From assembly GCA_963828855.1 (NCBI GenBank), contig CAWHGB010000008.1, forward strand, positions 1 through 64,000: a DNA stretch of 64,000 nucleotides, read 5' to 3'. The notes below the pieces were generated by a model. That model saw nothing but the letters and a program-made list of their open reading frames with translations. It made no database searches and was not told the DNA's origin. Position 1 is the stretch's first letter; each line of letters opens with the position of its first letter. A program made the position numbers and the translations under genes. Positions 55,138-64,000 of this stretch are shown here, piece after piece. This DNA comes from CAVVEQ01 sp963828855 (GTDB taxonomy: Bacteria; Chloroflexota; Anaerolineae; Anaerolineales; Anaerolineaceae).

Positions 55138-56482
55138 ATGGCCAGAATTCAAACTTCCTGTCCGCGGTGCAGGCAGCCGATAATTGCAGATGTTGAGCAA
55201 TTATTCGATCTAAATGTTGACCCACAGGCAAAACAGAAATTACTCACCGGCGCAGTCAACGTTGCCCGTTGCCAGAGCTGCGGCTACGAAGGACCATTAT
55301 CTACCCCCATCGTTTATCATGATCCCGAAAAGGAGCTGCTGCTTACCTATTTTCCAAGTGAGCTCGGAGTCCCCCTGAATGAACAGGAAAAAACGCTGGG
55401 GCCGCTTGTGATGCAGGTTACAAACCGGCTGCCAAACGAGAAGAAAAAGGCGTACCTTCTGCAGCCAAAGTCGATGTTCACCTACCAGACTCTCATTGAA
55501 ACCATTCTTGGCGCGGATGGGATCACCAAGGAAATGCTGGATGAGCAGCAGAAGAAAATTAATCTGCTTCAACGGCTGATCACGACAAGCGCGGAAAACA
55601 GAATTGAGATCATCAAGCAGGATTCTGCACTAATCGACGAATCCTTCTTCATCCTCCTGGCCAGGTACATGGAATCCGCAGCAGCCCAGGGAAATAAAAA
55701 ACTGCTTGATACACTCACTGAGGTTCAAAACGCATTGGTTGAAAACACGGAAATCGGTCAGAAGATCAAAATGCAATCTTCAGAAATGGAAGCCGCGCTT
55801 AAAGACCTCCAAGCTATAAGCAAAGATGGGTTGACCCGCGAAAAATTACTGGATCTTTTGATAAAAGCGCCCACCGATACCCGCATTTCTACGATCGTTA
55901 GTTACACCCGCTCCGGGATGGATTATTCATTTTTCCAGTTGCTCACGGAAAAGATCGAGCAATCGCAGGGGGATGAAAAAGAAAAATTGGTCGAACTCCG
56001 GAAAAAACTACTTGAAATGACCGAGGCGATTGATAAAAGATTGGATGAGGAGCTCATCCGAGCCCGCAAATTACTGGAAACGATCCTGAGGTCAGCAGAT
56101 ATCGAAAAAGCGGTGGAAGAAAACCTGGATCAGATCGACGAGTTCTTCAACCAGGTGCTGAAGACCGCCCTTGAGGATGCCCGGCAGCGCGGCGACCTGG
56201 AAAAATCAAGCAAGATCAACCAGGTGATCCTGGCTGTGGAAAAAGCCAGCGCCCCCCCGCCCGAGGTGGCATTGATAGAAAAGTTCCTTGCCTGTGAGGA
56301 TGATGCTGAAGTTGAATTCGCTGGTGGAAGCGAATGCCGCTCAACTGACCCCCGAATTCATGCAAATCCTGAATTCGATCGTTGCCCAAAGCGGTGAAAG
56401 CAACAATCCGGAGATTTCCAAGCGGTTGCAGAATGTTTACGCCGCGGTGATGAAAGCATCCATGAAAGCGAAAGTCAAATAA
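55138..56482 (+). CDS. CpXC-domain protein with long helical C-terminus (frameshifted)
   Basis: About 448 residues. N-terminal CpXC zinc-ribbon-like domain: TSCPRCRQPIIADVEQLFDLN and VARCQSCGYEGPLSTPIVYHDPEKELLLTYFP, with two CxxC pairs. The rest is predicted helical and highly charged (EKLVELRKKLLEMTEAIDKRLDEELIRARKLLE-type sequence), rich in coiled-coil heptads. One indel near 56300 shifts into a second frame that continues MLKLNSLVEANAAQLTPEFMQ and ends ASMKAKVK at 56482. Function unknown; the CpXC head suggests metal-dependent interaction rather than catalysis. Confidence 0.85.
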
Positions 56483-56491
56483 CACGACGAT

Positions 56492-56519
56492 CCCTGTTCG
56501 CAAGGACAGGGTATTCTTT
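56492..56519 (+). terminator. Probable terminator after the CpXC gene
   Basis: CCCTGT (56492-56497) and ACAGGG (56506-56511) form a six-pair stem followed by TATTCTTT. It lies between two convergent genes; moderate strength. Confidence 0.5.
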
Positions 56520-56524
56520 GTCAA

Positions 56525-57205
56525 TTATCCGATGGGATTATCCAGACGAACGCCGTGGCCGCGAACGGTGATGATATAGGTATGGTCCGGGTCCATTTCA
56601 CTTATCCGGTATCGCAATCTCCTGATAAGGGCATCCATGGCCTGATCAGAAACGCTGATGGCTTCCTCTTCCCCCCAGACCGCCAGCATCAGGTCCTGCC
56701 GGGAAACAACCTCCCCGGTTTGGTTAAATAACAGGTTCAGCAAATTGAACTGGGGCACGGATAATGGTGGAATGAGTTCTTCCTCACCCACCCACACCCT
56801 TCGAGACCGGGGATCCAGGCGCAGTTTGCCTTTTCCGGAGATATTCAGCCTACCGCGTTGATCCATCGGCAAGGTGGAATCGGAGCTGAGGAACACGAAC
56901 TGTTGCACGAGGGCAATCTGGAGTAGATCCCCATCCTGCAGGAATGTGGGCTCATTCACCTGACTCCCATTCAGGCAGCTGCCATTCTTACTCCCCAGGT
57001 CCTCCAGGAGGACACCATCCGGAGTGATATTGATACGTGCGTGAAAACGAGAAACCTGTCGATCGGAGATGACCACATTGCATTCCGGGTCTCTTCCGAT
57101 CAGGATGGTTCCATCCAGTGGCCAACACAGGCCATTCAACTGGCCTGATTGCCCTATCAATACTGGTTTTGTTGTTTCATTCCGTTCCACTGAAATCCTC
57201 GCCAT
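56525..57205 (-). CDS. FHA-domain, OmpR-type winged-helix regulator
   Basis: 226 residues, intact. FHA domain about 25-105 (TILIGRDPECNVVISDRQVSRFHARI, EDLGSKNGSCLNG), with the arginine, serine and histidine used to bind phosphothreonine. Residues about 130-226 are an OmpR/PhoB-type DNA-binding winged helix (LSVPQFNLLNLLFNQTGEVVSRQDLMLAVW, DQAMDALIRRLRYRISEMDPDHTYIITVRGHGVRL). There is no receiver domain, so input is presumably phosphothreonine binding. Divergent from a Ser/Thr kinase gene 130 bp away, which is the natural candidate partner. Confidence 0.92.
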   Translation of the reverse strand: MARISVERNETTKPVLIGQSGQLNGLCWPLDGTILIGRDPECNVVISDRQVSRFHARINITPDGVLLEDLGSKNGSCLNGSQVNEPTFLQDGDLLQIALVQQFVFLSSDSTLPMDQRGRLNISGKGKLRLDPRSRRVWVGEEELIPPLSVPQFNLLNLLFNQTGEVVSRQDLMLAVWGEEEAISVSDQAMDALIRRLRYRISEMDPDHTYIITVRGHGVRLDNPIG

Positions 57206-57214
57206 CTCATGGAT

Positions 57215-57223
57215 ATTTTATCA
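57215..57223 (-). promoter_or_regulatory. Extended -10 promoter of the FHA regulator gene
   Basis: Minus strand TGATAAAAT fits TGnTAnAAT. It would start transcription about three bases before the ATG at 57205, giving an essentially leaderless mRNA; no Shine-Dalgarno is visible. Confidence 0.4.
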
Positions 57224-57334
57224 TCACCGCTCCAAAAAGCCATCAGGTATAATAATTATGGAGAACTTCTATTCTCCACGGAGCGGAACAACGCCGAATT
57301 TCAACACCGCTCTACTCGATAAAGGAAAAGAAGA

Positions 57335-58315
57335 ATGCCAGTCCCGCTCAAATCAGGCGAGGTGCTGCGCAGCCGCTACAAGATCAAGCGGATCATCGGC
57401 CAGGGTGGTGTGGGCAGTATTTACCTGGCTGAGGATTTGCGTTTACAGGGACGGCAGTGCGCACTCAAGGAAGTGGAACATGACCGCTCCTTCGGCCGGG
57501 AGATCTCCCGCCAGGCACGGGAACAATTCCTGCGCGAAGCCACCGTCCTCGCCCGCCTTGATCATCCCAATCTGCCCAAAGTATCCGATTATTTTTCCGT
57601 TGGCGACAGGGATTACCTGGTAATGGATTACGTCCCGGGGAAAGATCTGCGCTCCCTAATGCTGGAAGCCAAACAGGCGAAATCCTTCCTCCAGGAAAAA
57701 GATGTCCTGGAGTGGGCGAACCAGCTAGCGGGTGCTCTATCCTATCTGCATGGGCAGGAACCCCCCATCCTTCACCGGGATATTAAGCCATCAAATTTAA
57801 AGCTAACTCCCGGAAAATTAGTGAAATTGGTGGATTTCGGTCTGGTCAAGATTCTTGCACCGGGCGAGGTGACGGTAACGATTCTCCAGGGGCAGGGTAC
57901 CGCCCTCTATACACCCATTGAGCAGTACGGAGGGGATAGCGGTCACACGGATGCGCGTTCCGATATATATTCCTTCGGCGCAACCCTTTATCATCTACTT
58001 TCGAACCAGCCGCCTGCTGAATCGCGGGAACGGTTCATTCACCCTGAAGCATTGATCCCTTTACGGGCGATCAATCTCGCTGTGAGCCCGGGCGTTGAAA
58101 AAGCGATTCTTTGGGCGATGGAAATCCACCCGGATTCCCGGCCCCATTCGGTGGAGGATTTTCGCAGGATGTTGATGGGGAGTTACCCATCGATAATCCG
58201 TTCCGCGGAGAACCGCTATTCGATCATGGACTATTTGAAATTACCGCTTGAGCGCAGTCTCATCTGGATTGCCGCCGGCCTTGTAGTCTTCAGCCTTTTG
58301 CTGACCTTGATGTAG
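57335..58315 (+). CDS. Hanks-type Ser/Thr protein kinase with C-terminal membrane anchor
   Basis: 326 residues, intact. GQGGVGSIYLAEDLRL (glycine loop), CALKEVEHD (lysine), PILHRDIKPSNLKLTP (catalytic loop), LVDFGLVKIL (DFG), GTALYTPIEQYGG in the P+1 region, DARSDIYSFGATLYHLLSNQPP, RPHSVEDF. A single C-terminal span (SLIWIAAGLVVFSLLLTLM) ends the protein with no external sensor domain. AAGGAAAAG precedes ATG 57335; a TATAAT at 57248-57253 may be its -10. Opposes the FHA-winged-helix gene; likely phosphorylates that regulator or its partners. Confidence 0.94.
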   Translation: MPVPLKSGEVLRSRYKIKRIIGQGGVGSIYLAEDLRLQGRQCALKEVEHDRSFGREISRQAREQFLREATVLARLDHPNLPKVSDYFSVGDRDYLVMDYVPGKDLRSLMLEAKQAKSFLQEKDVLEWANQLAGALSYLHGQEPPILHRDIKPSNLKLTPGKLVKLVDFGLVKILAPGEVTVTILQGQGTALYTPIEQYGGDSGHTDARSDIYSFGATLYHLLSNQPPAESRERFIHPEALIPLRAINLAVSPGVEKAILWAMEIHPDSRPHSVEDFRRMLMGSYPSIIRSAENRYSIMDYLKLPLERSLIWIAAGLVVFSLLLTLM

Positions 58316-58317
58316 GA

Positions 58318-61111
58318 TCAATCCCGCCGGTTCGTCCAACGTGGTAGCATCACCCAGATAAACCCAACCCCCCAGCCTACCAAAACGCCAGCCATGCTCA
58401 TAGCCGCCAAGCTGATGGCACGGGTGTTCCCAGCCCCAAGGATTATTTCTTTCCATCCAAGCAGCGCAAGTGTGTAGAATAGTAGGCCGCCGATAGCTGC
58501 GCAGGTTGCCCAGCGAACACCCCAGCGCGATGAAAAACGAATTTTCCCCATCTGGTAGATACCAAGAGATGCCGCACCAATAAGTAAGATGGAGATCAAC
58601 CAATCCGAAAAACGCAGGGGTTGAGATGAATTTTTATTCCCATCCGATGGTACCTTACCATTTAAATCCTGGGTTGGCGAGAGAGCCGATGTAGGAGTGA
58701 ATACGGGGGTGGGTGCTATAGCCGTAACCTGGCTGCCTTCACCTTCCTTAACTTCGAGTTGTAAAACCTGTGAAACAGTGGCTGGTTCACTGACAACGCG
58801 GATCTCCACCCGTCCCGGCTCGGTGATCGGATAACTGGCTTTGGCAATCCCCCTGGTCGTGGCTGTTTCGATTTGCTGAGTGGTGATCATATCTGTTCCA
58901 GTGGAGATCACAAACCGGGCGATGGTTCCGTCCGGCACCGGGTTGCCATTGTGATCCAGGATCACGCCAGTAATGATCGGTAAAGTATCTCCAATCGTAA
59001 AAACCTGAGGTTCGGTTGTTTCATTAGTCTGCGGTGTTGATTCCAATCCCCCGCTCGGTTCTACTCCCAGGGTGATGACTTGGTTTGGATCTGGCGATGT
59101 AGCCACAATGATCTCATATCCTACCCCGGGGATGCTGACTGGCGATGCACCCGCAGGCGAAACCTCTTGAAACAAGATTCTGGCGGCAATATCAATAAAT
59201 GGGCTCACTTTGCTGTAGAAAGCGTAATAAGCTGTCAATTTCGAGATATCAGTCGCATCGAGATAATAGGGAGCATTGAAAGCAAATACCAGGGTCTTTT
59301 TATTACGGATCAATTCAGGGTGGTCGTTCAACACAGAAAAAAGTACTCCAGATTCGGGATCACTTTTTTGAATATCCAAAATGGAGAAGATCACCCAATC
59401 AGCGGTTTTCAAATTTGTATCCAATTCCGGGTCACCGCTTGGATCTTTAAGATATGAATTTAATCGGTTAAATGAGTAGGACGCCAGGTGACTCTGCATC
59501 ACCTGGTCACTCCCGTGTGGTCCATAGAGGCGTAAAACCGCACTCTGAAGGGATTCGACCCCCAATTGCACCTCATCCGGACACTGGCTGCATTGCCGTG
59601 CTGACATCGTGTCGGTGAAAAACACGATACGGTCGGTGTTTTCAGGAGGCATCGGGAGGATGTTTTTTACCTCCCCAAGCTCCGGGGAGATGAGGGTCAC
59701 TCCTTCCCGGGCTGTGTCAAAACTTGCCTGTTTTGAGATACCGAAATTCGCCAGCCCGGAAGTGGGGGGAATGACACTATCCAGAGTCTGAAATGGATAG
59801 AGTTTTTCTTTTAATGCAATAACTCTAGCCACAGATTGATCGACCCTTTGAGCGAATGCAGGATCCTCATCATATTTTTGAATGAAAAAATCCAGGGTGC
59901 GGTTGATCGTTGTATATGCATCTGCATCCCCGCTGGAGACAAAATTCTGGTCGATGAGTAATACATCATTCCCTGCGAGAAACGCGTTCCGTGCAATTTG
60001 GCGGGCGTCAAATCCTGAATTAGTCGGGTCGAAGAATCTTCTGATCGACTGGCTGCCGAGGTTGTCGCTGATCACAACCCCGCCATTTTGCCTCCAGCTG
60101 AATAATGGTTCCAGTCCAAGGATGGATTCCAACGCAGCTGCGTCGAAGCTGACCGGTTTGGTGGTCGCACGGATATTTCCCTGGAAACCCTGGTAACGGA
60201 TATGGGAAACAAGCAGCCCATCCGTTAGTTCTTCCGGCGAATCGGTGCTGCCTGTCACCGAAAAAAACGGAGCCAGTTCGATCTGCTTGAGCTGCTCTAA
60301 TGATTTTCGGACAGTGGCGACTTCTTCTTCGGATGGTCTGATCCGACCCACCCCTTCCAGGAAAATTCTTGGAAATCACAGCCAACCGTTTGTTGCTGCC
60401 TTCATGAAGCCCACGGATATACGCTTGTCCCAACACTCCTACCCAATAGGGATCACCACCAAATACCTGAGCACCCAGGTCCTCACTGCCGCCGGAGGGT
60501 ACATTATCCAGAACATCGAGCGAAGGACCCAGAAACATGTTGAAACCCAGCGCGGAAAGTTCCTCTCCCAACACGTGGCCGGTGTTCTCAGCCAGGACAG
60601 GATTCCAGGTTGCACCGAGTGCAAGTTGGTTCGGGAGGGGTGTCATCCCGCTGATGAGTTGGTCGAGGGGAGCGCGATCTCCATTCTGACTGATGGCAAT
60701 AAAAAGGGGTAGAAAAGTCTCCTCGCCAGCCAACTCACTCACCTCTCCGGCGATAGTTTGTAACCCGGATGTCAGGTTGTATGTGGTTTGAAGCACATTT
60801 TCCGGCCCGCTGAAATTATCATTTCTGCTTTCAAGTAGAACACCACCGATGTGGCGGTTGGCGATAAGATCAAAAATTTGGGAATTTTCTCCGAGATCGT
60901 TACCATTGAAAGTGATCAGAAATAACTGGCCGATCTTCTCTTCCGTCGTCATTGAGTTGATATCGACTTTGAAAAGATCAAGGCTGTGTTTCCTTGATTC
61001 AGGACGGGCCGCTGTAACGGGGAGAAAGGTCGCGCTCAATGAACTGGCGAGTAAGCCCGCGAATAGCACTAACCTAAAGATAATCTTTCCTACCCGAGGA
61101 CGGTCAGGCAT
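58318..61111 (-). CDS. Membrane-anchored GH3-family glycosidase-like protein (frameshifted)
   Basis: About 930 residues. N-terminal signal/anchor (IIFRLVLFAGLLASSLSATFLPV), GH3 N-terminal barrel: MTTEEKIGQLFLITFNG, RHIGGVLLE, NFPGRGGSD (in place of the usual KHFPGHG), and nucleophile region GGVVISDNLGSQSIRR with Asp. One indel near 60330 joins the two frames. Beyond the barrel is a long region, then an Ig-like domain (VILDHNGNPVPDGTIARFVISTG), a Pro/Thr linker (PTPVFTPTSALSPTQD) and about four membrane helices at the C-terminus (LISILLIGAASLGIYQMG; CAAIGGLLFYTLALLGW). Likely an external beta-N-acetylglucosaminidase-type enzyme tethered to the membrane, but the key His is altered. Confidence 0.85.
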
Positions 61112-62058
61112 TAATCATTCGCTCCTCATCGATTATGGCTGAAAACACTTCTGGCTGGATATTACCACCAGTCAAGATGATCGCAGCGGGTCTTTCGATG
61201 GAAGGGACTTCCCCTGCGGCTGCCAGCGCTATCGCCGCCGAACCCTCCACCCGCTGCCCATACTTCCACCAAATTACCCGAATCGCCTGCCTGATCGCTT
61301 TTTCTTCAATAACAAGGACCTGCACATTCAAGGCTTTTAAAATGGGGAGCGTGATCGCGCCTGGATCGATTGCTCCAGCCAATCCATCCGCAAGCGTTAG
61401 TCTGTCCTCCACACCGGATTGGCTGCCCAGGTTGTACTGCGAAAAGAAGAATTGCGATTCAACCGGGTTTACCCCCACGAGTTTAACTTCCAAACCCGCG
61501 TGCTGGAAGGCCAGCCCGATCCCGGCCAAGCAATCCCCCTCCCCCCACCGGGACGATTACGCTGCGGATGGATTTTCCCTTCAGTTGATCGATAAGCTCG
61601 TAACCGACAGTAGCCTGTCCAGCGATCACCTGTGCGTCGTTATAAGGAGAAATAAAGGTTCCCCCTGATTCTTCAGCGAAAGTCTTCGCGGCGAATTCGG
61701 CTTCGCCATACCCACCGCTGACAGCTCGAATTTCTCCGCCGGCGGCGCGGATCGCTTCCACTTTGCTTGCGACTGCATGTTCGGACACGAAAACAATCGC
61801 TTTCCCCCCGGCGATTCGAACTGCGTGAGCCACACCCAGTCCGTGGTTGCCTGCCGATGCCGTCACGATCCGTGTCCGCTCTTCAATCGATAAAGATAAA
61901 ACCCGGTTGAGTGCACCACGGAGCTTGAAAGATCCTGTAAACTGAAGATTTTCTAATTTTAAATAAATGGATGAATCCCGGTCGTGTAAAAGCGGAGTCC
62001 GAAGGACTTTACCATCCAACCGTTCCCGCGCTTCGGTTAGCCACTCAACTGGGATCAT
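61104..62058 (-). CDS. Threonine dehydratase-like PLP enzyme (frameshifted)
   Basis: Fold type II PLP enzyme of the serine/threonine ammonia-lyase group, about 317 residues without the ACT regulatory domain (catabolic type). PLP lysine in NLQFTGSFKLRGALNRV, TASAGNHGLGVAHAVR, SPYNDAQVIAGQATVGYEL, phosphate loop VPVGGGG, and AIILTGGNIQPEV near the end. One indel in the G-rich run near 61530-61545 separates two frames; the second resumes AGIGLAFQHAGLEVKLVGV. ATG 62058 overlaps the GDPD stop and its own stop overlaps the GH3 start. Confidence 0.9.
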
Positions 62059-62802
62059 AGCCCATCCCGAATTCGGATTGCGAGCAGAGGATCATCGGTG
62101 ATGATGCCATCCACGCCATCCTTCACCAGGCGAAAGATCTCCCGGGGATCATCGACCGTCCAGGTGTTCACTTTCCGATGCTCCTTGTGGACCCTATCAA
62201 TGAAAGATTTTGTAGCCTTCGTGAAATATGGGTGGATCAAATCCGGCGAGATCCATCTGCCCAGGAAGGAATTGCCCCACTGCATCCAACCCTCCCCGGT
62301 GAGCAAGCCCTGCAGGGATCTCTGGCATCAATTTACGAATCCGGCCAAGGATGGCAGGGTGAAAGGATGAAAAGATGATGTTCCTGCTGGTACCAGTCTT
62401 TTTCACCAGATCAGTCACTTTTTCCGGGAGGGAATCTCCTGGGGAAGAATAACTGGTCAACTCAATATTAATGATCAACTTATCCCCCAACCCGGATAAA
62501 ACCTGTTCAAGCGAAGGCACTTTTTCACCGACATACCGGGGGGCGAACTGGATGCCTGTATCGAGTGTCTGAAGTTCGGCAAATGTGAGTTCGGAAACTT
62601 TACCGTTTCCATTTGTGGTGCGATCCACTGTTTGATCATGGATGACAACGACCACACCATCTTTGCTGAGCTTGGCGTCCAGCTCGATCCCATCCGAACC
62701 TTGCTCAAGCGCCAGGCGAAAAGCCGCAAGGGTATTCTCAGGGGCGTAACTGCAAGCTCCCCTGTGCGCAAAGATCAGGGGTTTCCGGTTGAGTTTTGCC
62801 AT
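62055..62802 (-). CDS. Glycerophosphodiester phosphodiesterase (frameshifted)
   Basis: About 248 residues, GDPD TIM barrel. HRGACSYAPENTLAAFRLALEQGSDGIELDAKLSKDGVVVVIHD holds the catalytic HR...H pair and metal-binding ExD. IINIELT, FSSFHPAILGRI follow. One indel near 62215-62290 leads to DLIHPYFTKATKSFIDRVHKE and the closing VNTWTVDDPREIFRLVKDGVDGIITDDPLL. No signal peptide, so a cytosolic enzyme hydrolysing glycerophosphodiesters to glycerol-3-phosphate. ATG 62802 is three bases after the ATPase stop. Confidence 0.93.
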
Positions 62803-62805
62803 GAC

Positions 62806-64000
62806 CTACAGCTCTACGAAATAGGATTCCGCAGCGCGGTCGATCAATTCTCTCGATAAGGAAGGTTCGATACCAAGGTATCTGGCGATATCCAGGATCT
62901 GGTCGCACAGGTCACGGGGGTGCACAGCGCGCAGTTTGCGGTTAGGTTTCACATACCATTCCTGCAGCAGGTAGGCCAATCCCTGGTCGTTGTAATTCAC
63001 ACCCTTGGTGGCTGCCACCCGGTGGAAGATATCCCGGTATTCTTCATATGACGGATCGGTGATTTCGATCTTGTGGCGTAGTCGGCGGAGGAAGGCTTCA
63101 TCCACCAGGTCCTTGGGAGGCAGGTTCGTGGAGAAGATCACCAGGACGTCAAATGGGATTTCCAGCTTCCGCCCGGTGTGCAGGGTGAGGTAATCGATGC
63201 GGTTTTCAAGCGGCACGATCCAGCGGTTGAGCAGGTCACGCGGGCGAACCTGCTGGCGACCAAAGTCATCGATCAGGAAAATGCCGCCGTTCGCGCGAAG
63301 CTGGAATGGTGCTTCGTAGAACTTCATTACATCATCAAAAACCAGGTCCAGTCCGGTAAGGGTCAGCTCGCCGCCGGCGACGATGAATGGGCGTTTGATC
63401 TTGACCCAGCGGGTATCCTTGCGCGGCCGTACCCCACCCGAGGTCGGGGCGGCTTCCTCCTCCGGGGCAAGCTCGTGGTTCACATTGTCAAACAGTTTGA
63501 TCACCTGCCCATCCACGTAGATGGCATAGGGGATATACATCTCCTGGGTGAGCACCAGGTTGCCGACTGCTCGGGCAACGCTGGTCTTGCCATTCCCCGG
63601 AGGTCCGTAAATAAAAATGGACATCCCGGAATTGACTGCCGGACCGAGTTTATGGAAAGTCTTGTCCGAAAGTGTCAGATTGGAGAGCACCTGCTGCATC
63701 ACGCGCGGGTTTACCTGCACCCTGCCGCGGCTCTGTTTGCGGATCGAGTCATTGTAGCTCTGAAGCTGCACAGGCGCCGGACCTGCGTACTGGCTGCGTT
63801 CCAGTGCTTCACGGGCGCGGCTGATGCCCGCCCCGGTGATGGCATAGAGATAAGCACCTTCACCCAGACCCATTTGGGAGGAACGAACTTCCACCAGTTT
63901 ATCCCGTTTGAGGGATTCCAATAGCTGGTCCACAACATTCGCGAAGGGAAGCTCGATCTCCTCCGCGATCTTGAACCCTGTGAGGTAGCCCTGGAAATAC
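62806..64000 (-). CDS. AAA+ ATPase, N-terminus beyond the window
   Basis: The frame is open to the right edge (upstream codons read YFQGYLTGFKIAEEIELPFANV before VDQLLESL), so the N-terminus is outside. A winged-helix-like segment (LESLKRDKLVEVRSSQMG; YLYAITGAGISRAREALER) precedes the ATPase core: Walker A SIFIYGPPGNGKTSVARAVG, Walker B NGGIFLIDDFGRQQ, sensor 1 VLVIFSTNLPP, arginine finger region DEAFLRRLRHKIEI. Proteins of this form are common in Chloroflexota and are sometimes placed near pilus or secretion genes; no such genes are visible here. Function unknown. Confidence 0.85.
   Translation of the reverse strand, partial: YFQGYLTGFKIAEEIELPFANVVDQLLESLKRDKLVEVRSSQMGLGEGAYLYAITGAGISRAREALERSQYAGPAPVQLQSYNDSIRKQSRGRVQVNPRVMQQVLSNLTLSDKTFHKLGPAVNSGMSIFIYGPPGNGKTSVARAVGNLVLTQEMYIPYAIYVDGQVIKLFDNVNHELAPEEEAAPTSGGVRPRKDTRWVKIKRPFIVAGGELTLTGLDLVFDDVMKFYEAPFQLRANGGIFLIDDFGRQQVRPRDLLNRWIVPLENRIDYLTLHTGRKLEIPFDVLVIFSTNLPPKDLVDEAFLRRLRHKIEITDPSYEEYRDIFHRVAATKGVNYNDQGLAYLLQEWYVKPNRKLRAVHPRDLCDQILDIARYLGIEPSLSRELIDRAAESYFVEL

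Noticed and set aside
63178..63924. Plus-strand open frame of 248 codons
   Set aside because: Antisense to the AAA+ ATPase with clear Walker motifs; no independent evidence.
1..64000. Interpretation of the split essential genes as pseudogenes in a decaying genome
   Set aside because: The damage hits leuS, argS, rpsT, gap, pgk and obgE, which cannot all be lost, and most breaks are mended by single-base changes; sequence error is a simpler reading.
1..64000. CRISPR arrays, insertion sequences, integrases, phage genes
   Set aside because: Looked for regularly spaced repeats, transposase motifs and terminal repeats; none seen.

Overview
The window looks like chromosomal DNA from a bacterium of the phylum Chloroflexota, probably class Anaerolineae. 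That placement is an inference from gene content and style: a release factor 1 with an NVQKN stretch after GGQ, a YvcK protein with an N-terminal membrane extension, a TgpA-type transglutaminase beside a GAF/PAS adenylate cyclase, and a membrane-anchored GH3 enzyme. No rRNA, CRISPR array, transposase or phage gene was seen.

Layout. 1-4.6 kb (minus): envelope genes (FemAB-like, CapD-like dehydratase, polyprenyl-phosphate sugar transferase, GT2) that follow cydA-cydB-ridA (4.6-7.5 kb, minus). 7.6-10.2 kb (plus): prfA-prmC-tsaC. 10.2-13.7 kb (minus): cydD-cydC, needed to mature the bd oxidase encoded by cydAB. 13.8-17.5 kb (minus): two tRNA-Ala genes, a leucine T-box and leuS, then a creatininase-family gene, all apparently behind one strong promoter. 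17.6-21.9 kb (plus): ArsR-type regulator, M24 peptidase, alpha/beta hydrolase, MFS transporter, MBL-fold hydrolase. 21.9-24.1 kb (minus): recX-rny.

24.4-29.8 kb (plus) is a tightly overlapped nucleotide-sugar and glycan operon: rfbB, rfbA, GT2, wbqC-like, methyltransferase, wecE-like aminotransferase. 29.9-37 kb holds small membrane proteins, a degenerate PfkB protein, an adenylate cyclase, a TgpA-like transglutaminase, a PAP2 phosphatase and a YtxH protein. 37-42.5 kb (minus): metallopeptidase-like protein, O-antigen ligase-like protein, chain-length protein, MFS transporter. 42.5-51.9 kb (minus) is housekeeping and central carbon: yvcK, gap, pgk, rpsT, argS, a cyclic-2,3-diphosphoglycerate-synthetase-like GTPase, obgE, nadD. 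52-58 kb: class III aminotransferase, histidine kinase, CpXC protein, an FHA-winged-helix regulator divergent from a Ser/Thr kinase. 58.3-64 kb (minus): AAA+ ATPase, GDPD, threonine-dehydratase-like enzyme, anchored GH3 protein.

Quality caveat. Many indispensable single-copy genes (leuS, argS, rpsT, pgk, gap, obgE, cydAB) are broken by one or more frameshifts that can be repaired by single-base changes, most often removal of one inserted base. Breaks are dense in 0-23 kb, almost absent in 24-40 kb and sporadic afterwards. I treat them as sequence errors and give full spans; where I could rebuild a start or end across a shift I say so. All functions are inferred from motifs read by eye; no database search was possible.
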